Source: Trifolium pratense
Taxonomy: Eukaryota > Streptophyta > Magnoliopsida > Fabales > Fabaceae
Direction of reading: 5' to 3'
NCBI RefSeq assembly: GCF_020283565.1
Contig: NC_060063.1
Location: 25,846,777-25,910,776 of the forward strand
Length of the DNA: 64,000 nucleotides
Shown here: in pieces, positions 1 to 11,490 of the stretch
How the letters are laid out: the number at the start of each line of letters is the position of its first letter
Numbering within the stretch: position 1 is the first letter of the stretch
Notes under the pieces: generated by a model
Database searches by the model: none
Told to the model about the DNA's origin: nothing
The model's input: the letters and a program-made list of their open reading frames with translations, nothing else
Translations under genes and position numbers: made by a program

Positions 1-3000
1 ATCGCAAGAGATGAACAGATGATGAGCCGACTCTGCCTCCCCACAACCAGCTACGCACACCTGTGCTGAAGAAGATAAGATGCCTCGAATAACCAAATTT
101 GTCTTTGTAGGTAACCTATCGTGAAGTAGACGCCACGCAAAGATGGATACCTTCAAAGGAACCTGAGGATGCCAAATAAAAACTGACACTCCCTCAACAT
201 GTCCTCCTCCCACGCCCTCAACTGCCTCCGCCAAACCCAAGCCGCCCCATCCAACCCCCACCCTAACGAGAACATCTCAGCCACCGTACGCGACTTAGTC
301 TCTGATAAAGCAAACAGACGACCAAATCGCTCACATAAAGGATTCTCATCCACCCATGGGTCAGTCCAAAAAAGAGTATTTGAACCGTCCCCCACTACCC
401 TAACAACATGCTCCCCGAACCAACCTCCCCCTGACTCTCCAACACCATCCCGAATGCTCACTATCTCTCGCCACCACAAAGACCCTCGCCGCCCCCCATC
501 TCTCAATCTCCCTCGTTCCACCCCATATCGCGCTGCCAATACACGAAACCACAACCCCTCTCGATCCACTAACATCCTCCAACACCATTTACCTAACAGT
601 GCCAAATTAAACTCCCGCAACTGCCGCACCCCCAAACCTCCATACTCTTTCCGTAAACAAATAGTTTTCCAATTTACCCAAGCTGTTTTCCTAACATCCT
701 CACACCCCCCCAAAAAAAATTTAATTAAAAGAGATTCAATAGAGGAAATGATACCTGAAGGAGCTTTGAAGAAGGAGAGAGCATAGACAGGTAGAGATGT
801 CAAGACAGACTTAATCAAAACCAGACGACCACCAAAAGAAAGAAAGCGACTCTTCCACCCAGATAATCGATTCTTTAAACGTTCCAACACCGAATTCCAA
901 AAGCCCAGACGCCGCGAATCACCCCCAATAGGAAGACCCAGGTAAAGAAAAGGAATTTTTCCCACTTTACAACATAAAGCAGACGCAGCTTCGCCTAACC
1001 AGGATTCGGGAATATTCACCCCAACAAGCAAACTTTTGTTAAAATTGACCTTTAAACCTGACATTGTCTCGAATAACACTAATAACGCTCTCAGAGCCCG
1101 TACATTAGCCCAACTCTTCGCCCCCATTAACAGAGTGTCATCGGCAAACTGCAAATGCGACACCGAAATAGGATCCGACTCCCCTAAACTATACCCCACA
1201 AATAAATTACGCTCTACCATAGCCTCCATCAGCACATTTAACCCCTCCGCAGCCAAGAGGAAAAGAAAAGGAGACAGCGGATCTCCTTGTCTAAGGCCTC
1301 TCTCAAGAGGGAACTCATCAGTTGGGCTACCATTTACCAAAATAGATGCCGTAGCCGTACCCACACACTCCCTAATCCACTTCCTCCACAAAGTAGGGAA
1401 CGACATACTCGCCATAACCTTGTCCAAATAACTCCAATCCACCGAATCATAGGCTTTCTCGAAATCCACCTTAAAAAGCATAAGTTCCTTCTTAGACTTC
1501 CGAGCCTCATCCACAACCTCATTGGCTATAAGAATTCCATCCAGGATCTGCCTATCCTTAACGAACGCCGTCTGAGACTCTGCTACCACACTACCAATAA
1601 CAAGACGTAACCGATTCGCAAGTACCTTCGCCAAAATTTTATAAATACTACCAACTAACGAAATCGGTCGAAAATCATTCAGCCGTTGAGGGCTATCAAC
1701 CTTTGGGATCAACGCAATAAAAGTAGAATTGATACCTTTTGTCAGTTTTCCATTCCGATGAAAATCTAAAATAAAACGCATGACATCTCCCCTCAACTCA
1801 GTCCAAAAATCCTTAAAGAAACCAAAATTTATCCCATCAGGCCCAGGACTTTTAAAACTATCACAGTCTCACACTGCTGTTTTCACCTCTGCTTCTGTAA
1901 AAGGCTTGATAAGGCTACCACGCTCAAAATGGCTCAACCTCTTAAACTGCAGATTATCCACACCGGGTCTTTCCATATCTGGATTCTTAAAGTGAGACGC
2001 AAAATGCGAGAACACCGCCTGCCTGATCGGATTCACCCCCTCCAAGGTAACCCCCCCCACTTGGATTACCGATATAGCATTCCGTCGCCTACGTCTCGCC
2101 AAGACTGAATGGAAGTACTTAGTATTAGCATCACCCTCCTTGAGCCACAGCGATCGCGACTGTTGCCAACTTATACTAGCATGCAAGCGAGACATCGAGT
2201 GAATACCAGCAGTGACCCCATGAAGCTCAGCTAACTCTATTTCCGTCAACTCTTCCTCCTCCCCCTTTTGATCTAAAACCGACAAACGCTCTTTCAAAGA
2301 TTCAATTCTGCTAGGCAAATTCTGGACGTGAGCTTGGTGCCAACCTTTCAAAGCTACCTTAATCATCTTAAGTTTCTCCTTAAGCACAAACCCACCCCAT
2401 CCGTCGACATGAAGTGAATTCCATTTCTCTTTAACAAATGAATTGTAACCAGGAACATCAGTCCAACATTTTAGCATCCTTGAAGGACGGGGTCCCCAAT
2501 CTTCGTCACTTGCAGAGAGAACTAGGGGACAGTGATCAGAAAGCCCTCGCAGAGTAGCCACCTGCTTGCAATTTGGCCAAGTCAAGCACCATTCCTCAGA
2601 GAGCAAAAACCTATCTAAACGACTCATCACGAGGCCATCCCCTTTAAACCACGTAAAATTGCGACCAATGAGGGGGAGATCAATAAGATTATTCTCATCA
2701 ATAAAATGATTAAAAGGATCAATATCCATACTACGTTGACTCCCTCTAGCGGATCGTCTTTCCTCAGGTTGTCTAACTGCATTAAAATCACCACAGATAC
2801 ACACCCTCTCTCTCCCCGTCAAAAGAATCCGAGCCGATAAAGAGTCCCAGAGCCTTTGCTTAGCACCATCATCACATGGCGCATACACATTGGCCAGCAA
2901 AAACTCATCTCCAGATTTAACAAACCTACCTCGACACCACAAAACATGATTGCTAGTCTCAGACGTCCACACCTCCACCTCAGATGTATCCCATAACGTT

Positions 3001-3212
3001 AGCAAACCCCCTGATGCCCCATCTGAAGGCCGATAAGAAAATGCATGTTGCGAGCTACCCCAGAGGGTCGAGCACATAAAAACGTCGCAGTGAGATAACT
3101 TAGTCTCCTGGAGACAGCGAATGAAAGGTTTCTGGTCCCCCACCAACTTACGCACTTCCTTCCTCTTTTCAAACCCACCCAAACCTCTAATATTCCAAGA
3201 AATAATCTTCAT
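1..3212 (-). pseudogene. LINE ORF2: endonuclease, reverse transcriptase, zf-RVT; broken
   Basis: ORF2 starts with MKIISWNIRGLGG at 3212, the usual start of plant LINE APE-type endonucleases, which nick target DNA. The endonuclease runs to about 2500. The reverse transcriptase shows the DFEKAYDSVD block and the FADD active site near 1140. The two frame-open parts (to 1869, and from 1868 to 153) are in the same frame, separated by one TGA at 1869-1871. In the sister LINE (copy 2) this codon is TGG, so it is a point nonsense mutation. Near 180, about 150 bp present in copy 2 (matching 23037-23186) is missing; this shifts the frame, and the zf-RVT coding continues in another frame to base 1. There is no RNase H domain before the edge. 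Not functional. Confidence 0.9.
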
Positions 3213-3251
3213 TAAACACACTCCCCCCTCGCTTCACAAAGCATCGCAGAC

Positions 3252-3413
3252 CTAGCACTCCGAGGTATGAAGTGCTCCCCCCTCCAATCTCGAGCCTGAT
3301 GCCGTCTTCTTACCTTTTCCTGCCCTAGATAAAACTCGAAACATATTCACATTATCTCCATTGAACTTTACCCCAATAGATTTTCCGATCCCCCACACGT
3401 CATCCACTGCCAT
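3252..3413 (-). pseudogene. C-terminal end of LINE ORF1 (gag-like)
   Basis: This is a short open frame directly upstream of ORF2, ending in TAG at 3252, about 40 bp before the ORF2 ATG. It begins MAVDDVWGIGKSIGVKF and has a basic tail, fitting the C-terminal end of plant LINE ORF1 nucleic-acid-binding proteins. The ATG at 3413 is probably an internal methionine because the preceding codons are repeat sequence, so this is a fragment rather than a gene. Confidence 0.55.
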
Positions 3414-3416
3414 TTC

Positions 3417-3645
3417 AAATAGATTTTCAAATAGATTTTGAAGCTATTTCAAATAGATTTTCATAAAAATCATTTTTGAAATAAAATTTTTTGAAAAAAT
3501 TGTGATTTTGACTATGTTTTGATCTTCAATAATGTGTGTATATGTTATATGATGTCAAAATTAATGTTTAAATTTAGAAAAAACAAATATAAAAAAATTT
3601 GTAATATTTTGAAAAACGGTTTTAGAAAATCTATTTTAAAAAATA
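3417..3645. other. AT-rich spacer with short repeats
   Basis: Repeated copies of AAATAGATTTTC lie at 3416-3470, followed by plain AT-rich sequence. No gene seen. Confidence 0.6.
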
Positions 3646-3988
3646 GGCTTAACTACACATTTGGTCCCTTACGTTTATTTTAGGTTTCAATTTGGTCCCT
3701 TACGTTTAAAAAGTATCAATTTGGTCCCTTACGTTTATTTTAAGTTTCAAGTTAGTCCTTTCCGTTAGTTTTGTCACTAACACCGTTTGAACAGTACACG
3801 TGTCAGCGTGTCCAAGTGCCACGTGTCAGTCCACGTATGCAAATTGACTGCCACATGTGACAAAATTTACGGAAAGGACCAACTTGAAACCTAAAATAAA
3901 TGTAAGGGACCAAATTGATACTTTTTAAACGTAAGGGACCAAATTGAAACCTAAAATAAACGTAAGGGACCAAATGTGTAGTTAAGCC
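3646..3988. mobile_element. Mutator-like MITE with 9-bp TSD
   Basis: The terminal inverted repeats start GGCTTAACTACACATTTGG and extend more than 80 bp, with an internal threefold echo of TTTGGTCCCTTACG. A perfect 9-bp direct repeat, TAAAAAATA, flanks the element (3637-3645 and 3989-3997). A 9-bp duplication with long inverted repeats is the signature of Mutator-superfamily insertion. It has no coding capacity. Confidence 0.88.
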
Positions 3989-4204
3989 TAAAAAATACAA
4001 AGAAAAAATCCATTTTTTTAAATCTAAAACAAACAGGCTGATGACAGTCAATTATATTTTGTTTTTAGTAGTAATTTAGGGTAGTTTTAATAGAAATTGA
4101 AGCCCAAAAGCAAGCAAATACCTGGAAAAGTGAAGTTACTTAGCCCAGAAGCAAGAAAAATGGAAAAAGCATAAGAAAAGGGAAAAAACGTAATAAACAG
4201 CGCA

Positions 4205-4440
4205 AGCCATCGTACCTACGATGAAATCCAGCGTGGCGCGATGAGAAGGCGGTTTAAATTTAAGAAAATCTGCAACAAATCTTTACCATCGTACCGCAAT
4301 GACTTGTCATCGTGGCACGATGAAAGGCGGTCGAAGAAAACAGAAAATCTGGAGACGATATTCTATTGTACCACGATATGATCCATCGTGGCCACGATGA
4401 GGCAAAATTACACGCCATCGTGGCCACGATGGGTGCGATG
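4205..4440 (+). repeat. Array of palindromic motifs upstream of the LTR TATA box
   Basis: Several imperfect copies of CATCGTGGCCACGATG, a self-complementary motif, lie in about 235 bp ending 35 bp before the TATA box. A similar layout with a different motif occurs in the Athila element at 23804-35653. Confidence 0.75.
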
Positions 4441-4474
4441 GACGCGCAGATAAGCCCAAAACCTAGCTGAAAAA

Positions 4475-4484
4475 CTATAAATAG
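4475..4484 (+). promoter_or_regulatory. TATA box of the solo LTR
   Basis: CTATAAATAG lies inside the LTR, downstream of the palindromic array, in the position expected for the U3/R boundary promoter. Confidence 0.6.
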
Positions 4485-5225
4485 AGCCTTCCTCCTTCAC
4501 TATTATTCAATTCCAAAAATTCCAAAATATTGAGAGCTATTCAATATTCACTCTAGAGTTAGGAGAACTCTAAGGAGGAGGCAAGGAGGGTCAAGGAACT
4601 TCAAGGCCAATAAGGTTCTTTTCTTTATTGTCTTTGTAATTTATTTTTTCTAGATTAGGTGGAGTAGATGAACTCCCTTACGAATGCTTGATATTGTATA
4701 ATTTTGTGTTAAATTCAATTGTTCTTATATAAACTCTTTTATTGTCCGGTTTTTACTCTTTATTTTAATACTGATCACAATAGAATAAACCCTAAGAATA
4801 TTAGCGGGTATCGGATAGGAAACAAAGCTAATTGTCCCGATCGAAGGACGTACACTATGATTCTCCATGAGACCATTAAATTCAGTATATGAGGTTTTAG
4901 TGTAGGATTAAAGCTAAGTCAAGAACGATAAATTCTACCTGAAGTTAGGGTGAGGACTAGTTTAGGCACACATGACAACTTGCGAAGCAATTGAGCCTTA
5001 AGGGTAAGGATACCTAAGTATAAGTTACTACAAAAAAGTGGAACCGATTGGGGCGAGGATACATATAAGCAGTAGAGGTAACCTGAACTAGGCTCTAACC
5101 AGTTTGTAATAGAAATAGGGAAAAAGTGCTTCTAAACCTATTTTATAAAGACTAATCCTAATAGAGGGGAACAAAGGAAATTAACCACCAAGCAAGAGTA
5201 AGGGAGAGATTCTAAAACACTTAAC

Positions 5226-5399
5226 TGTTAAAGTTCAGAGAGAAACACAAAGTGACGGTTAGGGTTTCAATAATATTATAATAGCATTACTTGACAAAAT
5301 AAGGATTACAAAATAATTTATAATAATTCCTAATGGACTACTAAACTACTAACATATAAAGCCCAATACTTAAAGCCCTAATAATATTATTATCTAACA
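5226..5399 (-). repeat. 3' LTR of the short LTR element
   Basis: 174 bp, identical to 7046-7219. The adjacent polypurine tract is read on the minus strand across 5400-5412. Confidence 0.92.
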
Positions 5400-5614
5400 C
5401 TTCCCCTCAAACTCACGATGCATTCTCAGATAATCATCGAGAGTTTGTCAAACAAAAAACGAAAATCAAACTACTCTAACTAAATATTTTATTTCTAATA
5501 CTACCCCTCAAGCTAAAGCGTACTAAGCTTTGAGCTTGTTACAAATCAACCCAAAAATAAACTAAATTAACTAATAGCTTCAAATTCAACTTCTTCAGAT
5601 TTCAGACTTCGAAT

Positions 5615-6100
5615 TGTGAGTATTCCCTCACCGGATTCAATGTGAGTATTCCCTCACCGGATTCAATGTGAGTATTCCCTCACCGGATTCAAATTTCAAA
5701 TTGTGAGTATTCCCTCACCGGATTCAATGTGAGTATTCCCTCACCGGATTCAATGTGAGTATTCCCTCACCGGATTCAATGTGAGTATTCCCTCACCGGA
5801 TTCAATGTGAGTATTCTCTCACCGGATTCAAATTTCAAATTGTGAGTATTCCCTCACCGGATTCAAATTTCAGATTGTGAGTATTCGCTCACCAGACAAA
5901 CAGATTGCGAGCTTTCGCTCACCAGACAGACAGATTGCGAGCTTTCGCTCACCAGACATATTGTGAGTATTCCCTCACCGAGAATCAAAAGGGGGAGAAG
6001 CAATCAATCAGAAAGAGACCAATAGAAAGACAATCAATAAGAAGAAACCAAATTGTGGGCACTCGACTCACCATACAACCAAATTGTGAGTACTAGACCC
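5615..6100. repeat. 26-bp minisatellite with a hairpin in each unit
   Basis: About ten clear and several diverged tandem copies of a 26-bp unit built on GTGAGTATTCCCTCACCGG. Each holds an inverted GTGAG/CTCAC pair. Some units have an 11-bp AATTTCAAATT insertion; later units change to GCGAGCTTTCGCTC, which still pairs. Confidence 0.88.
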
Positions 6101-7028
6101 ACCAAACAAACAAATTCAAACAAATTTCCAAATTAATGGAACCAAACCAACGAAGCCAAAACAAATTGAACCGAACGAAACCAAATCAAGACATACAAAC
6201 CAATAAACACAGAACTAAACCAAGAAGGGAGAGTGACACAAACACAACCAGTGTCTAGAGTTCAAAAAAAACTTTTTTTACAACTAACACAAACGAAGTA
6301 TGGCAGCCAGACATATCAAAATTGAAACTACACACTCACAACCAAAATGGTTTCTTTCAAATCACTTTGGTGTCATTCTAATTGTTCATGGGCAAACAAT
6401 TAGCAACTAATAAAGAAACAAAAAATCCAACGGATAAAGAAGCAAACAATGAGAATACCAGCATAACAAAAATTTTCAATTTCTCACATATGGACCGAAC
6501 AATGAGACCAACAAAATTAAAATCGACAAAACCACTTAGTTACCAAGAGAACTAACCAGAACACTAATCACCATACTTGCCAATTAGCAAATTGCAAAAG
6601 ACTTTAAATATAGTGGCCTTTAAATTCCACCGAGAGTCTTCCATTCCACTGCCGTATACGTTTTTCTTCTTTCTTATTCAAAACACACAATTAGCCAAAC
6701 AAACCAAGCTGCCAAAGATTTACGTCAGGACTAGGAGAACAAATCCAACAATTTTGTTTCACAAAAGCCTTGCGTGTACTAAGCTTTTCCTAAAACAAAT
6801 GCTTTTCAGGTAGCGCTACTTCACAATTTAATTTCAAAGCCACAAGTACAAAACAACGTCAAACAGAAATTTCAGATTCCACAGACAGAGTTTTCTTTCC
6901 AAAACCGATACTTATTTCTTTTCGCAGCGGAGACACAACAAATAAAATCAATAATCAAATACATTCATTCCCAAACTTTTGGGAACACAACAACGGAAGC
7001 GGCGACGAACGATTCAAGGCGGATCAAA

Positions 7029-7045
7029 CCTTGCTCTAGATACCA
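7029..7045 (-). promoter_or_regulatory. Primer-binding site (initiator tRNA-Met type)
   Basis: TGGTATCTAGAGCAAGG directly abuts the end of the 5' LTR. It resembles the common plant Copia PBS TGGTATCAGAGC with one extra base. Confidence 0.8.
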
Positions 7046-7219
7046 TGTTAAAGTTCAGAGAGAAACACAAAGTGACGGTTAGGGTTTCAATAATATTATA
7101 ATAGCATTACTTGACAAAATAAGGATTACAAAATAATTTATAATAATTCCTAATGGACTACTAAACTACTAACATATAAAGCCCAATACTTAAAGCCCTA
7201 ATAATATTATTATCTAACA
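7046..7219 (-). repeat. 5' LTR of the short LTR element
   Basis: 174 bp, identical to 5226-5399; begins TGTTAGATAATAATATTATT on the minus strand. Confidence 0.92.
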
Positions 7220-7440
7220 TTAACCACCCCGTGTGGATACACACGCACTATTTTATTTTTATCTGTCATTTACTTGTATTTACTTTTACCCGCACAACTA
7301 TCTCTAAACAACAAAGCGAATGCAAAAACTATATAAATTCCTAAGCGAAACTAGTAATTTTGGCACAATCTCTGTGGAGAACGATAACTTATCACTTTAT
7401 TACTTTGTTGCGATTTTGTGCACTTGCAGAGCCACCATCA

Positions 7441-8046
7441 CATGCCCTATAAATCATCCGTTATAAGTTAAAAAGATCTGTTTTGCAATAAACATATAAT
7501 TTTGAACCATATATCGCCAAAAATGGATCATGATTTGATCAACAACCAAGCCAACTTTGATATCCTTGTTATCAAAGCGTTCTAAGTCATACAAATAGAA
7601 GTTAACCAAATTATTTGAAAACTATTACGAGGTAAACCAAATAATTGAGAAACATTTGTAGAAGCCAAGCCACATTCGAAACTCGAAAGAGCAGTAAACA
7701 CCTAGCTAATTAAAAATTTACTCACACTTTATGAAATCACCCACTTTATTCATCTAGTTTATTATTAATCACCCACTAATTTTTTTACCAATAAACTCTA
7801 TTGTGAATGCTCTAAATCTTAAAACAAAATTGTTAGCCTTGAGCAGTCTTTGAAAAAATGTGTCACGTTTAACTTTATTGTATATATTAGATTAGATTAT
7901 TTTTAGTTTTTAAAGGTTGTTGTATTAGAAATTAGAAACAATAAAAATACTATTACTCCTATCTGTTAGTCAATCTCTTTCTATTTTAAATGCAACGTTT
8001 TGGATGTCTTAAAATGAATGAAATCCAAATCTAAATATTATTATTA
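7441..8046. other. Intergenic AT-rich DNA
   Basis: No gene or repeat boundary seen. Confidence 0.5.
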
Positions 8047-8055
8047 TTATTATAT

Positions 8056-8214
8056 GGAGAATGTTAACATGTGCATATATGGCACATGTTAAGGTAGTAA
8101 AAATAGAAATTATGTCTTAGAATTTGTGCATTTTAACTTTTCAAGCATTAAGTGTTAAATTTCTATATTAAGATACCTTATCATGTGCTCTATATGCACA
8201 TGTTAATAAGACCC
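8056..8214. mobile_element. Mutator-like MITE, 159 bp
   Basis: Inverted ends GGAGAATGTTAACATGTGC and GGGTCTTATTAACATGTGC, flanked by 9-bp TTATTATAT at 8047-8055 and 8215-8223. The left TSD lies in a TTA microsatellite, so the 9-bp match is less decisive here than in other copies. Confidence 0.75.
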
Positions 8215-8223
8215 TTATTATAT

Positions 8224-9133
8224 TTAGTAGGATGCAACTCTTTTTATAAGTTAAACCAAAATAAGATTTATTAAAAGTAAACTATATTCAAATTGATTGA
8301 TTAGGCAGCTTCTAAAACATAACTTCTGGGCAATCTAATATTTCCTATATTATATTTATGTTAGGTGGCTGCCACTAGGATAAAGTAGCTATCAAGTATT
8401 TCACCAAAAAGTAGACTTATAGTTTCTCGTTTTGTATTATGTGTGCCTATTTTTTTTAAGCGTAAATCAAGTATTTTTTTGCGCATAATTAGAGATTAAT
8501 TTTTCGAACTTTATAAAATCCAAATAGGTTGTCTTTTTCCTGAGAATTTTAACACTACTACATGTCCAAGTCAATGATCAAACTTATTAGGATCTTAATT
8601 AAGATAGAAGAAATCTGTGTCATCTTATCTAAGTACTCTTAAATTACGTGTGACTCATTTATTAAAAAAAAAATTAAAAAATATATTGATCATATATTCT
8701 AACTTTTAAAAGAGTATTAATGGGAGGTGACTCATTGCAATTTGCAATCACACTCCTTGAAATGATTAGTTACTCTTTTACCATGATTGCTTTTATTTTT
8801 TTCCACATAAATGTTATTATGACACAACTTGTTTACACACAGAGGACAATTTCGTCATTTAAACCTTAACTAAGGGAGTATGTGTAAGTTTTGTGTAAAA
8901 AATATGTGTGAGAATAACATTTCTGTTCTTTTAATGGTCTCAAGGTTAATCTATTTCATTTTCATAGGAAGAAGTTCCATTGGTGGATAGAAATTGAGAT
9001 AAACTTTTATAAAAAAAGAAAAGAAATATATTAATCTATAAATTTGAATTCTTTAAAGTGAAAAAATTAAAAGTTGTGATCATAACAATTTCATGATCTA
9101 TTATCATATACATATAATACTTATATTTAATAT
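8224..9133. other. Intergenic AT-rich DNA
   Basis: No gene or clear repeat boundary seen. Confidence 0.5.
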
Positions 9134-9142
9134 ATTAATTCA

Positions 9143-9313
9143 GGGTATGTTAATTTGTGACATAAGGGTACACGTTAAGCTATCTAAAAATAGAAATATA
9201 ATATTTAATGATATAAAGAATTTAATGTTTAAATAATTGGATACACCACAAGTTCAATAAATATTTTTCATATTTATCTTCTTAATATGTGCCGACACAT
9301 ATTAACATTCTCC
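9143..9313. mobile_element. Mutator-like MITE, 171 bp, same family as 8056-8214
   Basis: Inverted ends GGGTATGTTAATTTGTG and GGAGAATGTTAATATGTG. Flanks ATTAATTCA (9134-9142) and ATTAATTAA (9314-9322) match at 8 of 9 bases. Older than the copy at 8056. Confidence 0.7.
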
Positions 9314-9322
9314 ATTAATTAA

Positions 9323-10880
9323 TAGTTTTTATTTAAGCAATTAATTAATTAATAGTTTTACACTTTAAAATGCATCGCTTACTCTTTTCTTTTTTTTTAC
9401 GCATATATGATATTATATTAGTTTTTTAAGATGGTTTACATGTTGAGATTGAGTACTAAGATGAGCTATCAAATTTCAACTAATTAAACAGTCAATATTG
9501 TATGAATACCGTCAACTTGGACATTTTTCAAGTTCAAGCAGTTTGGGTCCCCCCACACACCGAATTACCGGAAATTCCATATCAGGAAAAAATAACAGTT
9601 GACTAGTTACGACTGAAGTTATACTTATCCTATAATGAATTGAGATGGCTATACTCACTTGAAAAGTTTAGATTTTATATTACCACACTACATTCTGAGT
9701 TGTATTTGTGCAATGAGAAAAATCTTTTTTTTTTTTTCACTTTCGATTTAATTTGGTTCGGAGATTAATTTTAGGATTAAATGATTTCAGTCCACTCCTG
9801 ATCGCAATTGCAGAGATCAAACCGTTGTCATTTCTATCAAATTCAGTGCAAATCACCATTTAACTAACTAACTAACGTTTAATATAATCTATTTTACTTT
9901 AAGTCATTAAACTTGGTCTAATAGTCAAAAATTTAGATGATATGCTAGAAATCTTGGGTGTCATCCTAAAAAATCTATTGTAACAAAAAAAAATCTATTT
10001 TACTTTGGCCTAAAACAAATAGTATTATTTTAGTGAAAAAAAAACTAAATGGATTAATTAGTTTGTTGCCATTGGTGGCCCCCAAAACATATAATACTAG
10101 TACTACACAATCATTGAAAGGAGGCACATTTTTCATCATTTATAATTGTGAAAGAGGAGGGTATTTGGCAATGATTTAAAATATATTTGTGTATACTAAG
10201 TAAATAATAATAATTTAATAAATTTGTTGTTAATTATTTTCACACACAAAAACTGATTTTTTATTAATTAATTTTTTTACCAATTTCTTATTAATTAATT
10301 ATATCAAATTGGTAAACAAAATTTATATTAAGATATATTCATGTAAAAAGGAGCTAAACAATAAATTTGAAAAAATATCTAATTATGAGAATTTTAAAAC
10401 TTAGCTTTGGGTTGCGGATGATATTCGTTTTCATAATATTTTATTTGTGTTATTTTTTTTATAATAATTAATTTTTTTATATTATAATGATTAATGTTTT
10501 AAATAAAGGTAAAATTGGAATAAAATTGTTATAATTCATTCAATTTCGTTTACTTTCCAAACCATGGAGTGGTATTTCTGTTTCATTTCGTCCCACTCCA
10601 CTCCATATTATTCTATTCCGCTCCGTTATGCACCACCAATCCAAAAATAGTCCTACAATCAACTCCAAACACGCTCAATAATACACAAGAAAGTGCATGT
10701 GGAGGATGAACATAAAACAACAATTATCAATAAAAATAGTATGTAGTGGTGCAAAATTTCTTTTTCTTTTTTTCTTTGTTTTTGTTTTGTTATATACATT
10801 TCATCGATCATAATAATAATTCTACAATCCCCACCCAAAATAAGAAGAAAAATCTAAAAAAATAAAAATAAAAAGGTTAA
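9323..10880. other. Intergenic AT-rich DNA 3' of the RING gene
   Basis: No gene seen. A poly-T run at 9726-9739 followed by possibly SINE-like sequence and a TGGAGTGG-rich scrap near 10562-10630 could be repeat remnants, but neither can be bounded. Confidence 0.4.
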
Positions 10881-11399
10881 TTAAAAAGAAGAAGTATAAT
10901 CTGCATAACTATAAAACTCACTAACACCAGAAGCAACCCATAAACGTTGATTATAATCATCCATCATATCATCAGGAACAAAACCAGTTCTACAAAGAGG
11001 ACAAGTTTTCATATCAAGATCAATCCAACGGTCGACACAATTCCGATGAAAAATATGTCGACAGTTTCTCAAACACCGGATCTCTTCTTCCTCGGAGAAT
11101 TCAAACAAACAAACAGCACAACAACAACCTTCTTCAACTCCGCCGGCAAGATCACCGTATTTCATCGCCGGTAAAAGCTCCCGGATCAGAACCGCCGACA
11201 CGGAGGGTGTCTTCGAAGGTTCTTGTGTTTGAGTAGTTTCTCCGTTGTGAGGCCAGACAGTGTCGGTTTCGAGGAAATCGGAGAGGCCGAGGAAGTGGAA
11301 GAGGAAGAAGACGAGGTTTCGGAGAAGTCCAAGGAGAGTTAAAGTGTGAAGAAATAGGTTTGGGAAGAATATTTCGGCGTAACCCACCGGAAAACCCAT
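10881..11399 (-). CDS. RING-H2 E3 ubiquitin ligase, BRH1/RHA-like
   Basis: An intronless 172-aa protein. It starts MGFPVGYAEIFFPNLFLHTL, closely resembling the N-terminus of the brassinosteroid-responsive RING-H2 protein BRH1 and its relatives. Residues 10-40 are hydrophobic and could anchor it in a membrane. The RING-H2 domain (about 92-137) has CAVC, then CRHIFHRNC, then CPLC, giving the Cys3-His2-Cys3 zinc ligands and the Pro after the seventh ligand typical of active E3s. Such proteins move ubiquitin from an E2 to substrates. Length fits the family, and the ATG at 11399 is preceded by a CT-rich leader. It lies alone among transposons and is the only clear host gene here. The family call is firm; the physiological role is not known from sequence. 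Confidence 0.92.
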   Translation of the reverse strand: MGFPVGYAEIFFPNLFLHTLTLLGLLRNLVFFLFHFLGLSDFLETDTVWPHNGETTQTQEPSKTPSVSAVLIRELLPAMKYGDLAGGVEEGCCCAVCLFEFSEEEEIRCLRNCRHIFHRNCVDRWIDLDMKTCPLCRTGFVPDDMMDDYNQRLWVASGVSEFYSYADYTSSF

Positions 11400-11490
11400 C
11401 GGAAATTGTAATGATTAGTGACGGCGGGTTAGAGAGAGAAAAGTGAGAGGAAATGAAAGAGAAGGTTCGGTTTCAGATAGTGAGCATGGA

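Larger units (their letters stand above)
1..3416 (-). mobile_element. LINE (L1-type non-LTR retrotransposon), copy 1, 3' end outside the window
   Basis: The minus strand reads, in order, the end of an ORF1, then an endonuclease, reverse transcriptase and zf-RVT region. The right limit near 3416 is where coding similarity gives way to a short AT-rich repeat, so the copy is probably 5'-truncated inside ORF1. The 3' tail is off the left edge, so no TSD can be read. It belongs to the same family as the copy at 22409-36829. Confidence 0.9.
5226..7219 (-). mobile_element. Non-autonomous short LTR retrotransposon (TRIM/LARD-like), complete
   Basis: Two 174-bp LTRs (5226-5399, 7046-7219) read identically and have TGTTA...TAACA ends. 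A perfect TSD, TTAAC, lies at 5221-5225 and 7220-7224. On the minus strand the 7046-7219 LTR is the 5' LTR and is followed at once by a primer-binding site; a purine run (GTTTGAGGGGAAG) precedes the 3' LTR at 5400. The 1,646-bp interior has no credible ORF. The initiator-Met type PBS points to Copia-like machinery supplied in trans. Identical LTRs mean a recent insertion into the older solo LTR. Confidence 0.92.
4039..7440 (+). mobile_element. Solo LTR of an Athila-type Ty3 element, split by a nested element
   Basis: It starts TGATGACAG and ends CTTGCAGAGCCACCATCA, matching the ends of the Athila LTRs at 23804-24980 (TGATGACG...TTTTCATCA when read on minus). Near the end it has TCTCTGTGGAGAACGA, the counterpart of TCCCTGCGGAGAGAACGA there. 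No primer-binding site or coding follows, so it looks like a solo LTR of about 1.4 kb once the 1,994-bp insert and its TSD are removed. Flanks are CAGGC and CATGC, an imperfect 5-bp TSD. Confidence 0.7.

Noticed and set aside
199..1610. Plus-strand ORFs opposite the LINE (199-786, 1036-1431, 1287-1610)
   Set aside because: Antisense shadows of the reverse transcriptase; composition has no family resemblance.
5615..6100. Regular repeats resembling a CRISPR array
   Set aside because: Units are contiguous without unique spacers and lie inside an LTR element of a plant genome; this is a minisatellite.
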